From: DASSSY01 sp035708205
Lineage (GTDB): Bacteria; Bacteroidota; Bacteroidia; Chitinophagales; Chitinophagaceae
Assembly (NCBI GenBank): GCA_035708205.1
Contig: DASSSY010000008.1
Coordinates: 124,001 to 188,000, forward strand
Reading direction: 5' to 3'
Length of the DNA stretch: 64,000 nt
In this document: positions 1 through 8,520 of the stretch, piece by piece
Numbering within the stretch: position 1 is the first letter of the stretch
Layout: every line of letters starts with the position of its first letter
Notes under the pieces: generated by a model
Databases searched by the model: none
The model's input: the letters and a program-made list of their open reading frames with translations, nothing else
Told to the model about the DNA's origin: nothing
Translations under genes and position numbers: made by a program

Positions 1-1
1 C

Positions 2-280
2 GCTGTTTTGCAAATGGCCATTTGTGCCCGTCAAAGGCTTCGGACCGATTATGCACTGGCTGTTTCGGGCATTCTCGGACCGGATGGCGGCACTGAAGAA
101 AACCCGGTAGGAACGGTTTGGATGGCTATTGCCGGCAGCTCGGGAACGAAAGCAAAACGCTTTCATTTCAGGTTTGAGAGGCGGCATAATAAAGAGCTGG
201 CCGCCAATACGGCTTTAGAATGGTTAAGGCAATATATTCTTATTGACAAGGCGTCAATTTCAGGATTTACGCAGTTGTAG
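2..280 (+). CDS. CinA C-terminal domain protein (3' end only)
   Basis: This is the 3' end of a gene that begins before the window; the frame is open from base 2 to the stop at 278-280. The visible 92 codons match the end of the CinA C-terminal (PncC-type nicotinamide-nucleotide amidohydrolase) domain, with the segment ALAVSGILGPDGGTEENPVG and then a VGTVWMAIA strand typical of the family. These enzymes deamidate NMN to nicotinate mononucleotide in pyridine nucleotide salvage. Whether the full protein also has the N-terminal MoaB-like domain of classical CinA cannot be seen. The TTG at base 8 is an internal codon, not a start. Confidence 0.8.
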   Translation, partial: AVLQMAICARQRLRTDYALAVSGILGPDGGTEENPVGTVWMAIAGSSGTKAKRFHFRFERRHNKELAANTALEWLRQYILIDKASISGFTQL

Positions 281-503
281 CCTTTGGTTCGGACCCGACA
301 CCACTGGCAGGAGCGATCACGGCTGCTATCGTCTGGCCGGCGTTAGTCAAAAACAGGTCGCCGTATATATTAATAGTATTCAATGTGTTTAATGTATCAA
401 AGCGGGCTGTCATTTTGAAGCCGTTTGCTTTTATTGTCGGGGAAATGAAAACAATATGATCTATCTTTGAGGAATTAAAAGAAAAGAATGCTACCGGGTC
501 GAT
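267..503 (-). pseudogene. possible decayed 3' end of an unknown gene
   Basis: On the minus strand a frame is open from 503 to a TAA at 267-269, about 78 codons, with an in-frame ATG at 413 that would give 48 residues. The composition is protein-like, rich in T, N, I and A with alternating strands (for example TINIYGDLFLTNAGQTIAAV), like the end of a secreted beta-rich protein. A stop at 504-506 cuts it off upstream. It overlaps the end of the cinA-like gene by 14 bases, tail to tail. It could be a chance frame. I do not recognise a family. Confidence 0.3.
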
Positions 504-550
504 CTATCGGGTCCACCTGGCAGGAATGACCGGAGAGACAATGGCATAAC

Positions 551-1180
551 ATGGACAAATACGAGGAAACATTTGAGACCTGGAACAATATAGCCGCCAT
601 ATACCAGGACAAGTTTATGGGAATAGATCTTTATAATGAGACCTATGATTATATTTGTGACGTTCTTAAGCCCAACGCGAAATTGTTAGAAATTGGCTGT
701 GGTCCCGGGAATATAACAAAATATCTTTTATCCAAAAGACCTGATTTTAATGTTTTCGGAATTGACATTTCGCCAAATATGATCGAATTGGCCGGAAAGA
801 ATAATCCCGCAGCCCGTTTTGCTGTTATGGACAGCCGGCAGATCAGCCGTCTTAAAACAAAATACGATGGTGTTATTGGCGGGTTTTGCTTACCTTATCT
901 GTCATCTCCGGAAAGCAGGAAGCTGATTTCTGACGCGTATGATCTGCTACACGGAAATGGCGTTATATATCTGAGCTTTGTTGACGGTGATCCCGGGAAA
1001 TCGGGTTTTAAAGAAGGGCCGGCGGGCCGGGTGTTTTTTTATTTTCACAGATCGGGCAATTTGAAATCACAGCTTACGGCTAAAGGATTTGAAGACATCA
1101 AAACCTTTAAAGTGCCCTTTAGAAAAGCAAAGGCTGAATTTGACATGCATACCATATTGATAGCGAAGAAAAATAATTGA
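551..1180 (+). CDS. class I SAM-dependent methyltransferase
   Basis: This is a 209-residue Rossmann-fold methyltransferase. Motif I is clear as LLEIGCGPGNITKYLL near residues 45-60, followed by FGIDISPNMIELA, which holds the acidic residue that binds the SAM ribose. The later AVMDSRQI and GGFCLPYLS segments fit motifs II and III. The fold matches small-molecule methyltransferases of the Methyltransf_11/25 type. The substrate cannot be told from sequence. The protein has no signal peptide and should be cytoplasmic. It stands alone, 270 bases after the cinA-like gene and 130 bases before dnaK, so it is probably transcribed on its own. Confidence 0.85.
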   Translation: MDKYEETFETWNNIAAIYQDKFMGIDLYNETYDYICDVLKPNAKLLEIGCGPGNITKYLLSKRPDFNVFGIDISPNMIELAGKNNPAARFAVMDSRQISRLKTKYDGVIGGFCLPYLSSPESRKLISDAYDLLHGNGVIYLSFVDGDPGKSGFKEGPAGRVFFYFHRSGNLKSQLTAKGFEDIKTFKVPFRKAKAEFDMHTILIAKKNN

Positions 1181-1213
1181 AATGGTGCGTACATGCCTAA
1201 AATTCATCCTTTT

Positions 1214-1238
1214 TGTCACGCAGTATGACATTCTTTCA
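1214..1238. promoter_or_regulatory. candidate stress operator upstream of dnaK
   Basis: The dnaK leader holds TGTCA (1214-1218), seven bases, TGACA (1226-1230), three bases, then TTTCA (1234-1238). The last two form a near-palindrome TGACA-N3-TKTCA that resembles the element just before lon at 32341. The sites are seen directly; a role as a heat-shock operator is inferred from their presence before two chaperone/protease genes. Confidence 0.3.
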
Positions 1239-1310
1239 CTATTTCTGTTTTGGCATATTCCTTGTTGCTCATATTAAGCAAGTAAATTTAAGTATTAAAA
1301 ATTAATTAGA

Positions 1311-3230
1311 ATGAGTAAAATAATAGGAATTGACCTTGGTACCACAAACTCATGTGTTGCCGTAATGGAAGGCAATGAGCCGGTGGTTATCGCCAATGAT
1401 GAGGGTCGTCGTACCACACCATCGATTGTGGCTTTTTTGAAAAATGGAGAAAGAAAGGTTGGCGATCCTGCCAAGCGGCAAGCCATCACTAACCCTTCTA
1501 ATACGATCATGTCCATTAAGCGTTATATGGGACGCCGGTTTGATGAAGTGCAGGATGAAATGACTCATAATTCTTATAAAATCGTAAAGGGTGATAACAA
1601 TACGCCTCGGGTGGATATTGACGGCCGTTTGTATACGCCTCAGGAAATCTCTGCCATGATCCTGCAGAAGATGAAAAAAACCGCTGAAGATTTTCTGGGC
1701 CAGGATGTCACCGAAGCCGTTATTACGGTTCCGGCATATTTTAACGACTCTCAGCGTCAGGCCACTAAAGAAGCGGGGGAAATTGCGGGGTTAACAGTGC
1801 GTCGTATCATCAACGAACCGACGGCAGCTGCTTTGGCTTACGGGTTGGATAAACAAAATAAGGATAGTAAGATTGCTGTATTCGACCTTGGTGGCGGTAC
1901 CTTTGACGTTTCTATCCTCGAATTGGGTGACGGCGTTTTCGAAGTAAAATCTACTAATGGTGATACCCATCTTGGCGGTGATGATTTTGATAAAGTGATT
2001 ATGGATTGGTTGGCTGATGAATTTAAAAAAGATATGCCAACCATTGATTTACACAAAGATCCCATGGCCTGGCAGCGTTTGAAAGAGGCTGCCGAAAAGG
2101 CTAAAATCGAGCTCAGCTCTTCCCAGGAAACGGAGATCAACCTGCCTTACATTACCGCGGTCGACGGTGTTCCCCAGCATCTGGTCCGTAAGTTGACCCG
2201 TGCCAAATTTGAACAATTGGCCGACAGTCTTGTAGAACGTACCCTTGAACCTTGCCGCAAGGCCCTGCAGGATGCCGGCATGCAAACTTCGGATATTGAT
2301 GAAGTGATCCTTGTCGGTGGTTCCACACGTATTCCGAAAATTCAGGAAGTTGTTGAAAAATTCTTTGGCAAGAAACCCAATAAAGGCGTTAACCCCGATG
2401 AAGTTGTGGCCATAGGTGCCGCTATTCAGGGCGGGGTATTAACCGGCGATGTCAAAGATGTTTTATTGTTAGACGTTACGCCGCTTTCTTTAGGCATTGA
2501 AACCTACGGGGGCGTGATGACCCGTTTAATCGAGTCCAATACCACCATTCCGACCAAGAAAAGTGAAACTTTTTCTACGGCCAGCGATAACCAGCCCAGC
2601 GTGGAAATTAATGTCCTGCAGGGTGAGCGCCCGATGGCTAATCAGAACAAATCTTTAGGCCGCTTTATCCTGGATGGCATTCCGCCGGCTCCCCGTGGCG
2701 TACCACAGGTAGAGGTGACTTTCGATATTGACGCTAACGGTATCATTCATGTGTCTGCAAAAGATAAGGGCACCGGAAAACAACAAAATATCCGCATTGA
2801 GGCGGGCAGCGGCTTGAGTAAGGAGGAGATCGAGAAGATGAAAAATGAAGCCAAAGCCAATGAAGATGAAGATAAAAAAGTGCGTGAAAGAGTAGAAAAG
2901 CTCAATACCGCCGACGGTTTGATCTTCAATACCGAAAAACAACTGAAGGAATTCGGCGATAAAGTGCCAGCGGATAAGAAAGCGCCCATTGAAGAGGCTT
3001 TAAACAAGTTGAAAGAAGCCCATAAGAACCAGGATATGGCCGCTTTGGATAGCGCCACTGAGGCTTTGAATGCTGCCTGGACGGCAGCCAGTGAAGAGCT
3101 TTATAAAGCGCAGCAGCAACAGAGTGGCGGCGCTGCTGAAGGACAGGGACAGGCTGAGCAGCAGGGCCAGGCTACGGATGCCGGCGGTGGCGATGATGTT
3201 GCCGATGCCGATTTTGAAGAAGTAAAGTAA
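1311..3230 (+). CDS. dnaK: molecular chaperone DnaK (Hsp70)
   Basis: This is a full-length 639-residue Hsp70, which folds client proteins in cycles of ATP binding and hydrolysis with DnaJ and GrpE. The phosphate-binding loop IGIDLGTTNSCVAV is at residues 5-18. The signatures ITVPAYFNDSQRQATKEAG, FDLGGGTFDVSILE and VILVGGSTRIPKIQ follow in the expected order in the ATPase domain. The linker DVLLLDVTPLSLGIE leads into the substrate-binding domain, and the tail is rich in G, A and Q and ends in acidic residues. The gene stands alone: grpE and a classical dnaJ are not next to it, and the DnaJ-family gene in this window is cbpA near 43 kb. It ends just before a strong bidirectional hairpin. Confidence 0.98.
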   Translation: MSKIIGIDLGTTNSCVAVMEGNEPVVIANDEGRRTTPSIVAFLKNGERKVGDPAKRQAITNPSNTIMSIKRYMGRRFDEVQDEMTHNSYKIVKGDNNTPRVDIDGRLYTPQEISAMILQKMKKTAEDFLGQDVTEAVITVPAYFNDSQRQATKEAGEIAGLTVRRIINEPTAAALAYGLDKQNKDSKIAVFDLGGGTFDVSILELGDGVFEVKSTNGDTHLGGDDFDKVIMDWLADEFKKDMPTIDLHKDPMAWQRLKEAAEKAKIELSSSQETEINLPYITAVDGVPQHLVRKLTRAKFEQLADSLVERTLEPCRKALQDAGMQTSDIDEVILVGGSTRIPKIQEVVEKFFGKKPNKGVNPDEVVAIGAAIQGGVLTGDVKDVLLLDVTPLSLGIETYGGVMTRLIESNTTIPTKKSETFSTASDNQPSVEINVLQGERPMANQNKSLGRFILDGIPPAPRGVPQVEVTFDIDANGIIHVSAKDKGTGKQQNIRIEAGSGLSKEEIEKMKNEAKANEDEDKKVRERVEKLNTADGLIFNTEKQLKEFGDKVPADKKAPIEEALNKLKEAHKNQDMAALDSATEALNAAWTAASEELYKAQQQQSGGAAEGQGQAEQQGQATDAGGGDDVADADFEEVK

Positions 3231-3239
3231 ACATATATC

Positions 3240-3292
3240 AACGCATATTAAGAAAGGCTTTCCGCAACGGAAAGCCTTTCTTAATATGCGTT
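3240..3292. terminator. perfect 25-bp hairpin, bidirectional terminator
   Basis: The left arm 3240-3264 and right arm 3268-3292 are perfectly complementary over 25 bases with a three-base loop (caa). It lies between the convergent dnaK and CDP-glucose dehydratase genes, so it can stop transcription from both sides. The A/T-rich outer stem provides a short T-rich run on either strand. Confidence 0.85.
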
Positions 3293-3330
3293 ATTTCGTT
3301 TATAATGCCCGCTTACAAACGGAAGAAGTT

Positions 3331-4398
3331 TCAGGAGAAAAACGATATTATTTGTTGTCTCATCTTTTCCGATGCGCTTTGCTCTTTATTGGCATACCAC
3401 TCGGCGGTTAAACGAATAGCTTCATCCGCATGATACTTAGGCTGCCAGCCCAGATCATTTTGTAGCGCGCTGTTGTCCAGAAGTAAAGTGCCGGCTTCAT
3501 GAAGTCTTTTGGCATCTTCGGCCACTTCATAGTTTCCGGCACCGTAATATCGAATGAATTTCCGGGTCACCGTTTCAACCGTGAGCATATCTTTGGCATC
3601 CGGGCCGATATTATATGCCGGCAGAAGCTTGTCAGGATCGTTGGTCAGGAGTGTTTGCGCGACTTCAAGATAGACGCCTAAAGGTTCTAGAACATGCTGC
3701 CAGGGCCGGATGGCGCCGGGATTTCTTAGCTTTACGGTTTCTTCATTAATGATGGCACGATAAATATCCGGAATAATGCGGTCATCTGAATAGTCCCCTC
3801 CGCCGATAACATTGCCGGCACGCAGGGCAATGACGGATTTTTGGTGCATGGGAAAGGCCTGTGGTGGAAAATAGCTTTTGCGATAGCTGGCAATGGCGAT
3901 TTCCGCAGCGGCTTTGCTTGAGGAATAAGGATCATATCCGCCCAGCTTATCGGATTCAATAAAAGCTTTACCGTTTTCCGGGTTTTCATACACCTTATCG
4001 GTTGTGATCATAATAGCGGCGCATGGATTTGTCAATCCCCGCATAGCTTCCAAAACATGCACCGTGCCCATGACATTGGTTTCAAAAGTATCAACCGGTT
4101 CATCATAACTTTTTCTGACCAGGGGCTGGGCCGCCAGGTGAAAAATGATATCCGGTTCAAAACGGACAATTTCCCCCATCAGGGAATGCTGGTCACGAAT
4201 GTCGGCAATGACCGAAGTGTAACACATTTCATCGCCGTTCATCTGGTAATACAGGTCCGTACTGTTCCCGGGCGCTAAGGCATAACCTTTTACTTCCGAG
4301 CCAAGCAGATAGAGCATATGCAGCAGCCAGCTACCTTTAAAGCCGGTATGGCCGGTCAGAAAAATTTTTTTGCCTTTGAAAAAATCCGGCAATACCAT
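3331..4398 (-). CDS. rfbG: CDP-glucose 4,6-dehydratase
   Basis: This is a 355-residue extended short-chain dehydrogenase (SDR). The NAD-binding loop TGHTGFKGSW is at residues 15-24, and the catalytic YxxxK appears in the segment YDPYSSSKAAAE. The GHTGFKGSW form of the loop and the stretch AGNVIGGGDYSDDRIIPD are characteristic of CDP-glucose 4,6-dehydratase. The enzyme makes CDP-4-keto-6-deoxyglucose for dideoxyhexoses in O-antigen or other surface glycans. The usual partner gene rfbF and the later-step genes are not adjacent, so the pathway must be completed elsewhere or the product is used differently. The gene is transcribed alone and converges with dnaK. Confidence 0.88.
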   Translation of the reverse strand: MVLPDFFKGKKIFLTGHTGFKGSWLLHMLYLLGSEVKGYALAPGNSTDLYYQMNGDEMCYTSVIADIRDQHSLMGEIVRFEPDIIFHLAAQPLVRKSYDEPVDTFETNVMGTVHVLEAMRGLTNPCAAIMITTDKVYENPENGKAFIESDKLGGYDPYSSSKAAAEIAIASYRKSYFPPQAFPMHQKSVIALRAGNVIGGGDYSDDRIIPDIYRAIINEETVKLRNPGAIRPWQHVLEPLGVYLEVAQTLLTNDPDKLLPAYNIGPDAKDMLTVETVTRKFIRYYGAGNYEVAEDAKRLHEAGTLLLDNSALQNDLGWQPKYHADEAIRLTAEWYANKEQSASEKMRQQIISFFS

Positions 4399-4573
4399 GG
4401 TTCGGAATTAATTTTATAATAATTAATAATGCCGGCCGGCGCGGATGGTTTATTTACGGCCGGCGCGGGATCAAAGATAATTTAATTTGCAGGAAATCCG
4501 GGTATGTCGGTGCATGTTGTGTAAATATTAAGTAATAAAAACGCAACCCGCGCGCTAACCGTGTAAATATGGT

Positions 4574-4581
4574 TATCTTTG
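4574..4581 (+). promoter_or_regulatory. -7 promoter element of pnp
   Basis: TATCTTTG matches the Bacteroidota -7 consensus TAnnTTTG exactly. It leaves a leader of about 110 bases before pnp. No convincing -33 TTTG is visible at the right distance. Confidence 0.5.
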
Positions 4582-4693
4582 CGCCGTTCAAAAGATTTTT
4601 AGTAAAAATTTAATGTTTAACCGTCCTTTTAATTTTGAGGCAAAAGGACAACTGATGAATAAAGCCTCAAGCTGATTAGAAAAATATATAAAT

Positions 4694-6946
4694 ATGGCGT
4701 TGAATCCCATTTCCGTCTCTTTCCCTTTGACCAACGGCAGGGAAGTAACTATTGAAACCGGTAAGCTTGCCCGTCAGGCCGACGGAGCCGTTACCGTAAA
4801 ATGTGGTAATTGTGTCTTGTTCGCATCTGTTGTAGCAAGCAAGGAACCCAAACCCGGTCAGAGCTTTTTCCCGCTGACCGTAGATTATCAGGAAAAATTT
4901 GCTTCCGCGGGGCAAATTCCCGGTTCTTTCTTTAAAAGAGAAGGCCGTTTGAATGATTATGAAATCCTTATTTCCCGCCTGATTGACCGTGCTTTGAGGC
5001 CTTTATTCCCTGAGGGTTATTTTTGTGATGTTCAGGTGATTGTCAACCTGATTTCTTCCGACCCTGAAGTGATGCCCGATGCCCTGGCTTGTCTGGCGGC
5101 TTCCGCGGCATTGGCTGTATCTGATGTGCCTATTCAGGAAATTATTTCTGAAGTGCGGATTGCCCGTGTCAACAATGAATTTGTGATTAATCCTGATCGG
5201 TCCTTAATCGAATCTGCCGATATGGATTTCATCGTGGCGGCTACCGATAAAAACATCATGATGGTAGAAGGCGAATCCAAAGAATGTCAGGAAGAAGATT
5301 TAATTAAAGCGATTGAAGCGGCTCATGAAGCCATCAGAATTCAGGTAAAAGCGCAGGAAGAATTAAGACAAAAAGTAGGCGCTCCGGCCAAAAGAGAAGT
5401 GGCCGCCCTTCCGGAAGATGCTGCTATCAAAGCTAAAGTTGAAGAAATTGCCGGCGAGAAAGTTAAGGCGATCATCCATGCGGCTTCTGCAAAACACGAC
5501 CGCAGTGATGCCTTTGCACAGATAAAAGAAGAAGTGATTGCCGCTTTTGGCGAAGAAGCCGAAGAAGAAACCATTAGCCTGGCCAAAAGATATTATGAAG
5601 ACCTGCTGTACTATTCTGTAAGAAACATGATCCTGGACGACAAAGTTCGTTTGGATGGCCGTGCTTTAGATGTTGTCCGGCCGTTGGAAATGGAAACCAG
5701 CATTCTGCCTTCACCGCACGGTTCCGCATTGTTTACCCGTGGTGAAACCCAGTCTTTGTCCACCGTTACCTTAGGGACTAAAAATGACGAGTTACTGGTG
5801 GAAACCGCCGGTACTTCCAACTACGATACTTTTATTCTGCATTATAATTTCCCGCCGTTCTCTACCGGTGAGACCAAGCCGATGCGCGGCCCTTCCCGTC
5901 GTGAGGTGGGTCATGGTAACTTAGCCAAACGTTCCCTGTATCAGATGATGCCGAAGGATTATCCCTACACGGTTCGTGTGGTTTCGGATATCCTGGAATC
6001 TAACGGTTCTTCTTCTATGGCCACCGTTTGTGCCGGTTCTTTAGCACTGATGGATGCCGGTGTGCCTTTCCCCAAACATGTCGGTGGTGTGGCCATGGGC
6101 CTGATCAGCCGCTCAGAAGATGGCAATTGGGCCGTGCTGACCGATATTTTAGGCGACGAAGACCACTTGGGCGATATGGACTTTAAAGTGACCGGAACGC
6201 GCGATGGTATTTGTGGTATCCAGATGGATATCAAAGTGGATGGCTTAAGCATGGACGTGATGCGTCAGGCATTGGCACAAGCGCATAAAGGAAGAATGCA
6301 CATCCTGGACGCCATGTATAGTTGTATGCCGGAATATCGTCCTGATTTGAAACCGCAGACGCCGCGTATTGAACAAATGATCATCGACCGCGAATTTATC
6401 GGCGCCATTATCGGGCCCGGCGGTAAAGTGATTCAGGAAATTCAGCGCGAAACCGGTACGGAAATCAATATCGAAGAAGTGGATGAAAAAGGTATTATTA
6501 AGATTTTCTCTAAGGATGCCGAATCTAATGCTAAAGCCATTCAATGGATCAGAGGTATTGTGGCCATTCCGGAAGTGGGCGAAACCTATGAAGCCGTGGT
6601 GAAATCCATTATGCCTTACGGGGCCTTTGTAGAGTTTATGCCCGGCAAACAAGGACTACTGCACATTTCTGAAGTGAGCTGGAAACGTTTGGACAATCTG
6701 GACGGTGTTCTAACCGAAAATGATAATCTGAAGGTGAAATTGGTAGGTCTTGATCCCAAAACCGGTAAATTCCGTTTAAGCCGCAAAGTGCTGATGCCGA
6801 AACCGGAAGGTTATGTTGAAAAACCGGAAGGTGAAGGCCGTGGTGGCCGCAGCAACAACAATCGTCATGGAAATGATGATTTTAAAGGCCGGAAAGAACG
6901 CCATAAAGCGCCTGAGCAAAATGAAGCCGGTGCTTCTGAAAACTAA
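4694..6946 (+). CDS. pnp: polyribonucleotide nucleotidyltransferase (PNPase)
   Basis: This 750-residue enzyme degrades RNA 3' to 5' by phosphorolysis and takes part in mRNA turnover. Two RNase PH domains (about residues 1-240 and 310-560) flank a helical linker. The second holds the phosphate-binding segment FPPFSTGETKPMRGPSRREV. A KH domain follows, with the loop IIGPGGKVIQEIQRETGTEI, then an S1 domain (YGAFVEFMPGKQGLLHISEV). The last roughly 50 residues are a basic, G/R/N-rich tail that is disordered in many Bacteroidota PNPases. In many bacteria pnp follows rpsO, but no rpsO is seen here. The leader of about 110 bases may carry RNA structure for autoregulation, which I could not resolve. 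Confidence 0.97.
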   Translation: MALNPISVSFPLTNGREVTIETGKLARQADGAVTVKCGNCVLFASVVASKEPKPGQSFFPLTVDYQEKFASAGQIPGSFFKREGRLNDYEILISRLIDRALRPLFPEGYFCDVQVIVNLISSDPEVMPDALACLAASAALAVSDVPIQEIISEVRIARVNNEFVINPDRSLIESADMDFIVAATDKNIMMVEGESKECQEEDLIKAIEAAHEAIRIQVKAQEELRQKVGAPAKREVAALPEDAAIKAKVEEIAGEKVKAIIHAASAKHDRSDAFAQIKEEVIAAFGEEAEEETISLAKRYYEDLLYYSVRNMILDDKVRLDGRALDVVRPLEMETSILPSPHGSALFTRGETQSLSTVTLGTKNDELLVETAGTSNYDTFILHYNFPPFSTGETKPMRGPSRREVGHGNLAKRSLYQMMPKDYPYTVRVVSDILESNGSSSMATVCAGSLALMDAGVPFPKHVGGVAMGLISRSEDGNWAVLTDILGDEDHLGDMDFKVTGTRDGICGIQMDIKVDGLSMDVMRQALAQAHKGRMHILDAMYSCMPEYRPDLKPQTPRIEQMIIDREFIGAIIGPGGKVIQEIQRETGTEINIEEVDEKGIIKIFSKDAESNAKAIQWIRGIVAIPEVGETYEAVVKSIMPYGAFVEFMPGKQGLLHISEVSWKRLDNLDGVLTENDNLKVKLVGLDPKTGKFRLSRKVLMPKPEGYVEKPEGEGRGGRSNNNRHGNDDFKGRKERHKAPEQNEAGASEN

Positions 6947-6980
6947 GTCACAATAGCCGGGATAAGCTTTTCCGGTTATC

Positions 6981-7016
6981 AAAATCGTCGCTGATACCCT
7001 TAGCGGCGATTTTTTA
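6981..7016 (+). terminator. rho-independent terminator after pnp
   Basis: A 12-bp stem with a single G-T mismatch (AAAATCGTCGCT pairing with AGCGGCGATTTT) has an eight-base loop and continues into a run of T. Confidence 0.75.
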
Positions 7017-7085
7017 TTGTAACAAATTCTTTAAGGAAAAGTCAGCGGCTTTGCTTATTTTTACCCACCTTAAATCAATAGCACA

Positions 7086-8300
7086 ATGGATCAGAATATC
7101 TTAGCCGCTGAACCTGGAAACTTAAAACCGAGGAAAGGATTGGGCATTTATGTTTTACAATTCATTCGGATTGTTGTCGGTTTATTGTTCATTTTTTCCG
7201 GCCTGGTAAAGGCAAATGATCCTTCCGGCCTGGCTTATAAAATGCAGGAATTTTTTGAAGCCTGGCACATGACCGGTCTGTCTTCTTTTGCCTTGGCTTT
7301 AGCCATTATCATGATTATTTTTGAGATCATTGCGGGCGTGGCGCTGTTGTTGGGTTATGCCTTTAAGGTGTTTTCTTTTTTGTTGCTGGTGCTGATGATT
7401 TTCTTCTGCTTCCTGACGGGCTACGCGGCACTTTCGGGAAGAATTAAAGAGTGCGGCTGTTTTGGCGATTGTATTCCCCTGCAGGCCATGCAGAGTTTCC
7501 TGAAAGATGTGGTATTGGTTGTTCTGGTGGTCATTTTGTTTCTGGCCCGAAAGCATATTCATCCTTTGTTTAAACGGCATATCGGCACTTCGTTGATGAT
7601 TTTATGCCTGTTTGCTTCCGGCTTTATTCAATGGTATGCTTTGCAGCATTTGCCTTTCGTGGATTGCCTGCCCTATAGGGTAGGCAATAATCTCTGGTCT
7701 GAAATGCAGCCACCGGCCAATGCCACGCCGGATGTGTATCAAACCACCTATAATCTGAAAAATGAACAAACCGGTGCGACGAAAAGCATGAGCGACAAGG
7801 AATATTTAGATTCCGGCATTTGGAAAGATACAACCTGGGTGATTGACGGCGACCCGATACAAAAGCTGATTCAGAAAGGTAATAATCTGCCGGCCATTCA
7901 GGACTTCCATATTATGGACTATAGCGGTAACGACTATACCGAATACCTTTTGAAAGAACCGGGCTATAACTTCCTGTTGTTTATTAAGGATGTGCAGGAC
8001 GCGGATGCCCGTAATGTGGCCCGTTTACAGCAGATCATTCAGGATTGCCAGAAGAGCAATGTGGGCTTTTATGTCCTGTCCGCCAGTCCCGAAAGCGCTA
8101 CCCAGGAATTTTTGAAAGCCAATAATCTGTCGGCGCCTGTTTATGCCATTGACGCCACGGTTTGTAAAACGGCCTTGCGCTCTAATCCCGGTTTGATGCT
8201 CATTAAGGCCGGTACGGTGTTAGGCAAATGGAGCTATAACGATTATCCCACAGGCTTTAGCTGGGAAAACGCCCAGAAGTTGAAACTGGGTTTTAAGTAG
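7086..8300 (+). CDS. DoxX/MauE-like membrane protein with thioredoxin-like tail
   Basis: This 404-residue protein belongs to the Bacteroidota DoxX-type family sometimes named after BT_3928. Its first half has four or five membrane helices (about residues 22-200). The first carries the DoxX signature RIVVGLLFIFSGLVKANDP, and a Cys pair sits in ECGCFGDC near residue 125, as in MauE/VKOR-like redox membrane proteins. The second half (about 260-404) looks like a thioredoxin-fold domain without the CxxC motif: a YNFLLFIKDVQDA strand, a helix, and FYVLSASPES. It is probably a periplasm-facing redox or respiration-associated protein; the exact role is unknown. A TATTTTTA element at 7056-7063 could be its promoter. 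It lies alone between a terminator and a gene-poor region. Confidence 0.75.
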   Translation: MDQNILAAEPGNLKPRKGLGIYVLQFIRIVVGLLFIFSGLVKANDPSGLAYKMQEFFEAWHMTGLSSFALALAIIMIIFEIIAGVALLLGYAFKVFSFLLLVLMIFFCFLTGYAALSGRIKECGCFGDCIPLQAMQSFLKDVVLVVLVVILFLARKHIHPLFKRHIGTSLMILCLFASGFIQWYALQHLPFVDCLPYRVGNNLWSEMQPPANATPDVYQTTYNLKNEQTGATKSMSDKEYLDSGIWKDTTWVIDGDPIQKLIQKGNNLPAIQDFHIMDYSGNDYTEYLLKEPGYNFLLFIKDVQDADARNVARLQQIIQDCQKSNVGFYVLSASPESATQEFLKANNLSAPVYAIDATVCKTALRSNPGLMLIKAGTVLGKWSYNDYPTGFSWENAQKLKLGFK

Positions 8301-8310
8301 GGGAAGTTGC

Positions 8311-8496
8311 TTAGGGTTTGGTTGCTAGCGTATCTGTTTTCATTTTGTCACGGTTTTTTCCGGTTTCGAAAAAATGCACGCCAAAACCAAAGAGAGTGAC
8401 GTTGTAATCTCCGGGTGTTCCCTCGGGATTATGTATAGGATATACGTGCCTGGTATTTCTTTCGCTTGATATTGTGGTGCCGAAAAAAACCTTGTG
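8311..8496 (-). pseudogene. decayed 3' end of an unknown protein gene
   Basis: The minus strand reads 61 codons in frame down to a TAA at 8311-8313, with strongly protein-like text such as HNPEGTPGDYNVTLFGFG and VHFFETGKNRDKMK. The alternating G-F-G-V pattern resembles the last strand of an outer-membrane beta-barrel or similar. Upstream the frame runs into the intergenic repeat at 8490-8520 and reaches stops at 8542-8544 and 8560-8562, so no complete gene remains. A different minus-strand frame over the same area (8340-8762) has no protein-like features. I read this as the remnant of a gene whose 5' part was lost. Confidence 0.45.
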
Positions 8497-8520
8497 TCCC
8501 TGTGTCTTCGTGAGAAAAAA
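8490..8520. repeat. degenerate intergenic repeat, copy 1
   Basis: The stretch reads ccttgtgtccctgtgtcttc followed by gtgagaaaaaa. It is the 'ctttgtgtccttcgtggt' type of phrase that recurs between genes in many Bacteroidota genomes. A related copy lies at 9071-9105. Confidence 0.4.
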
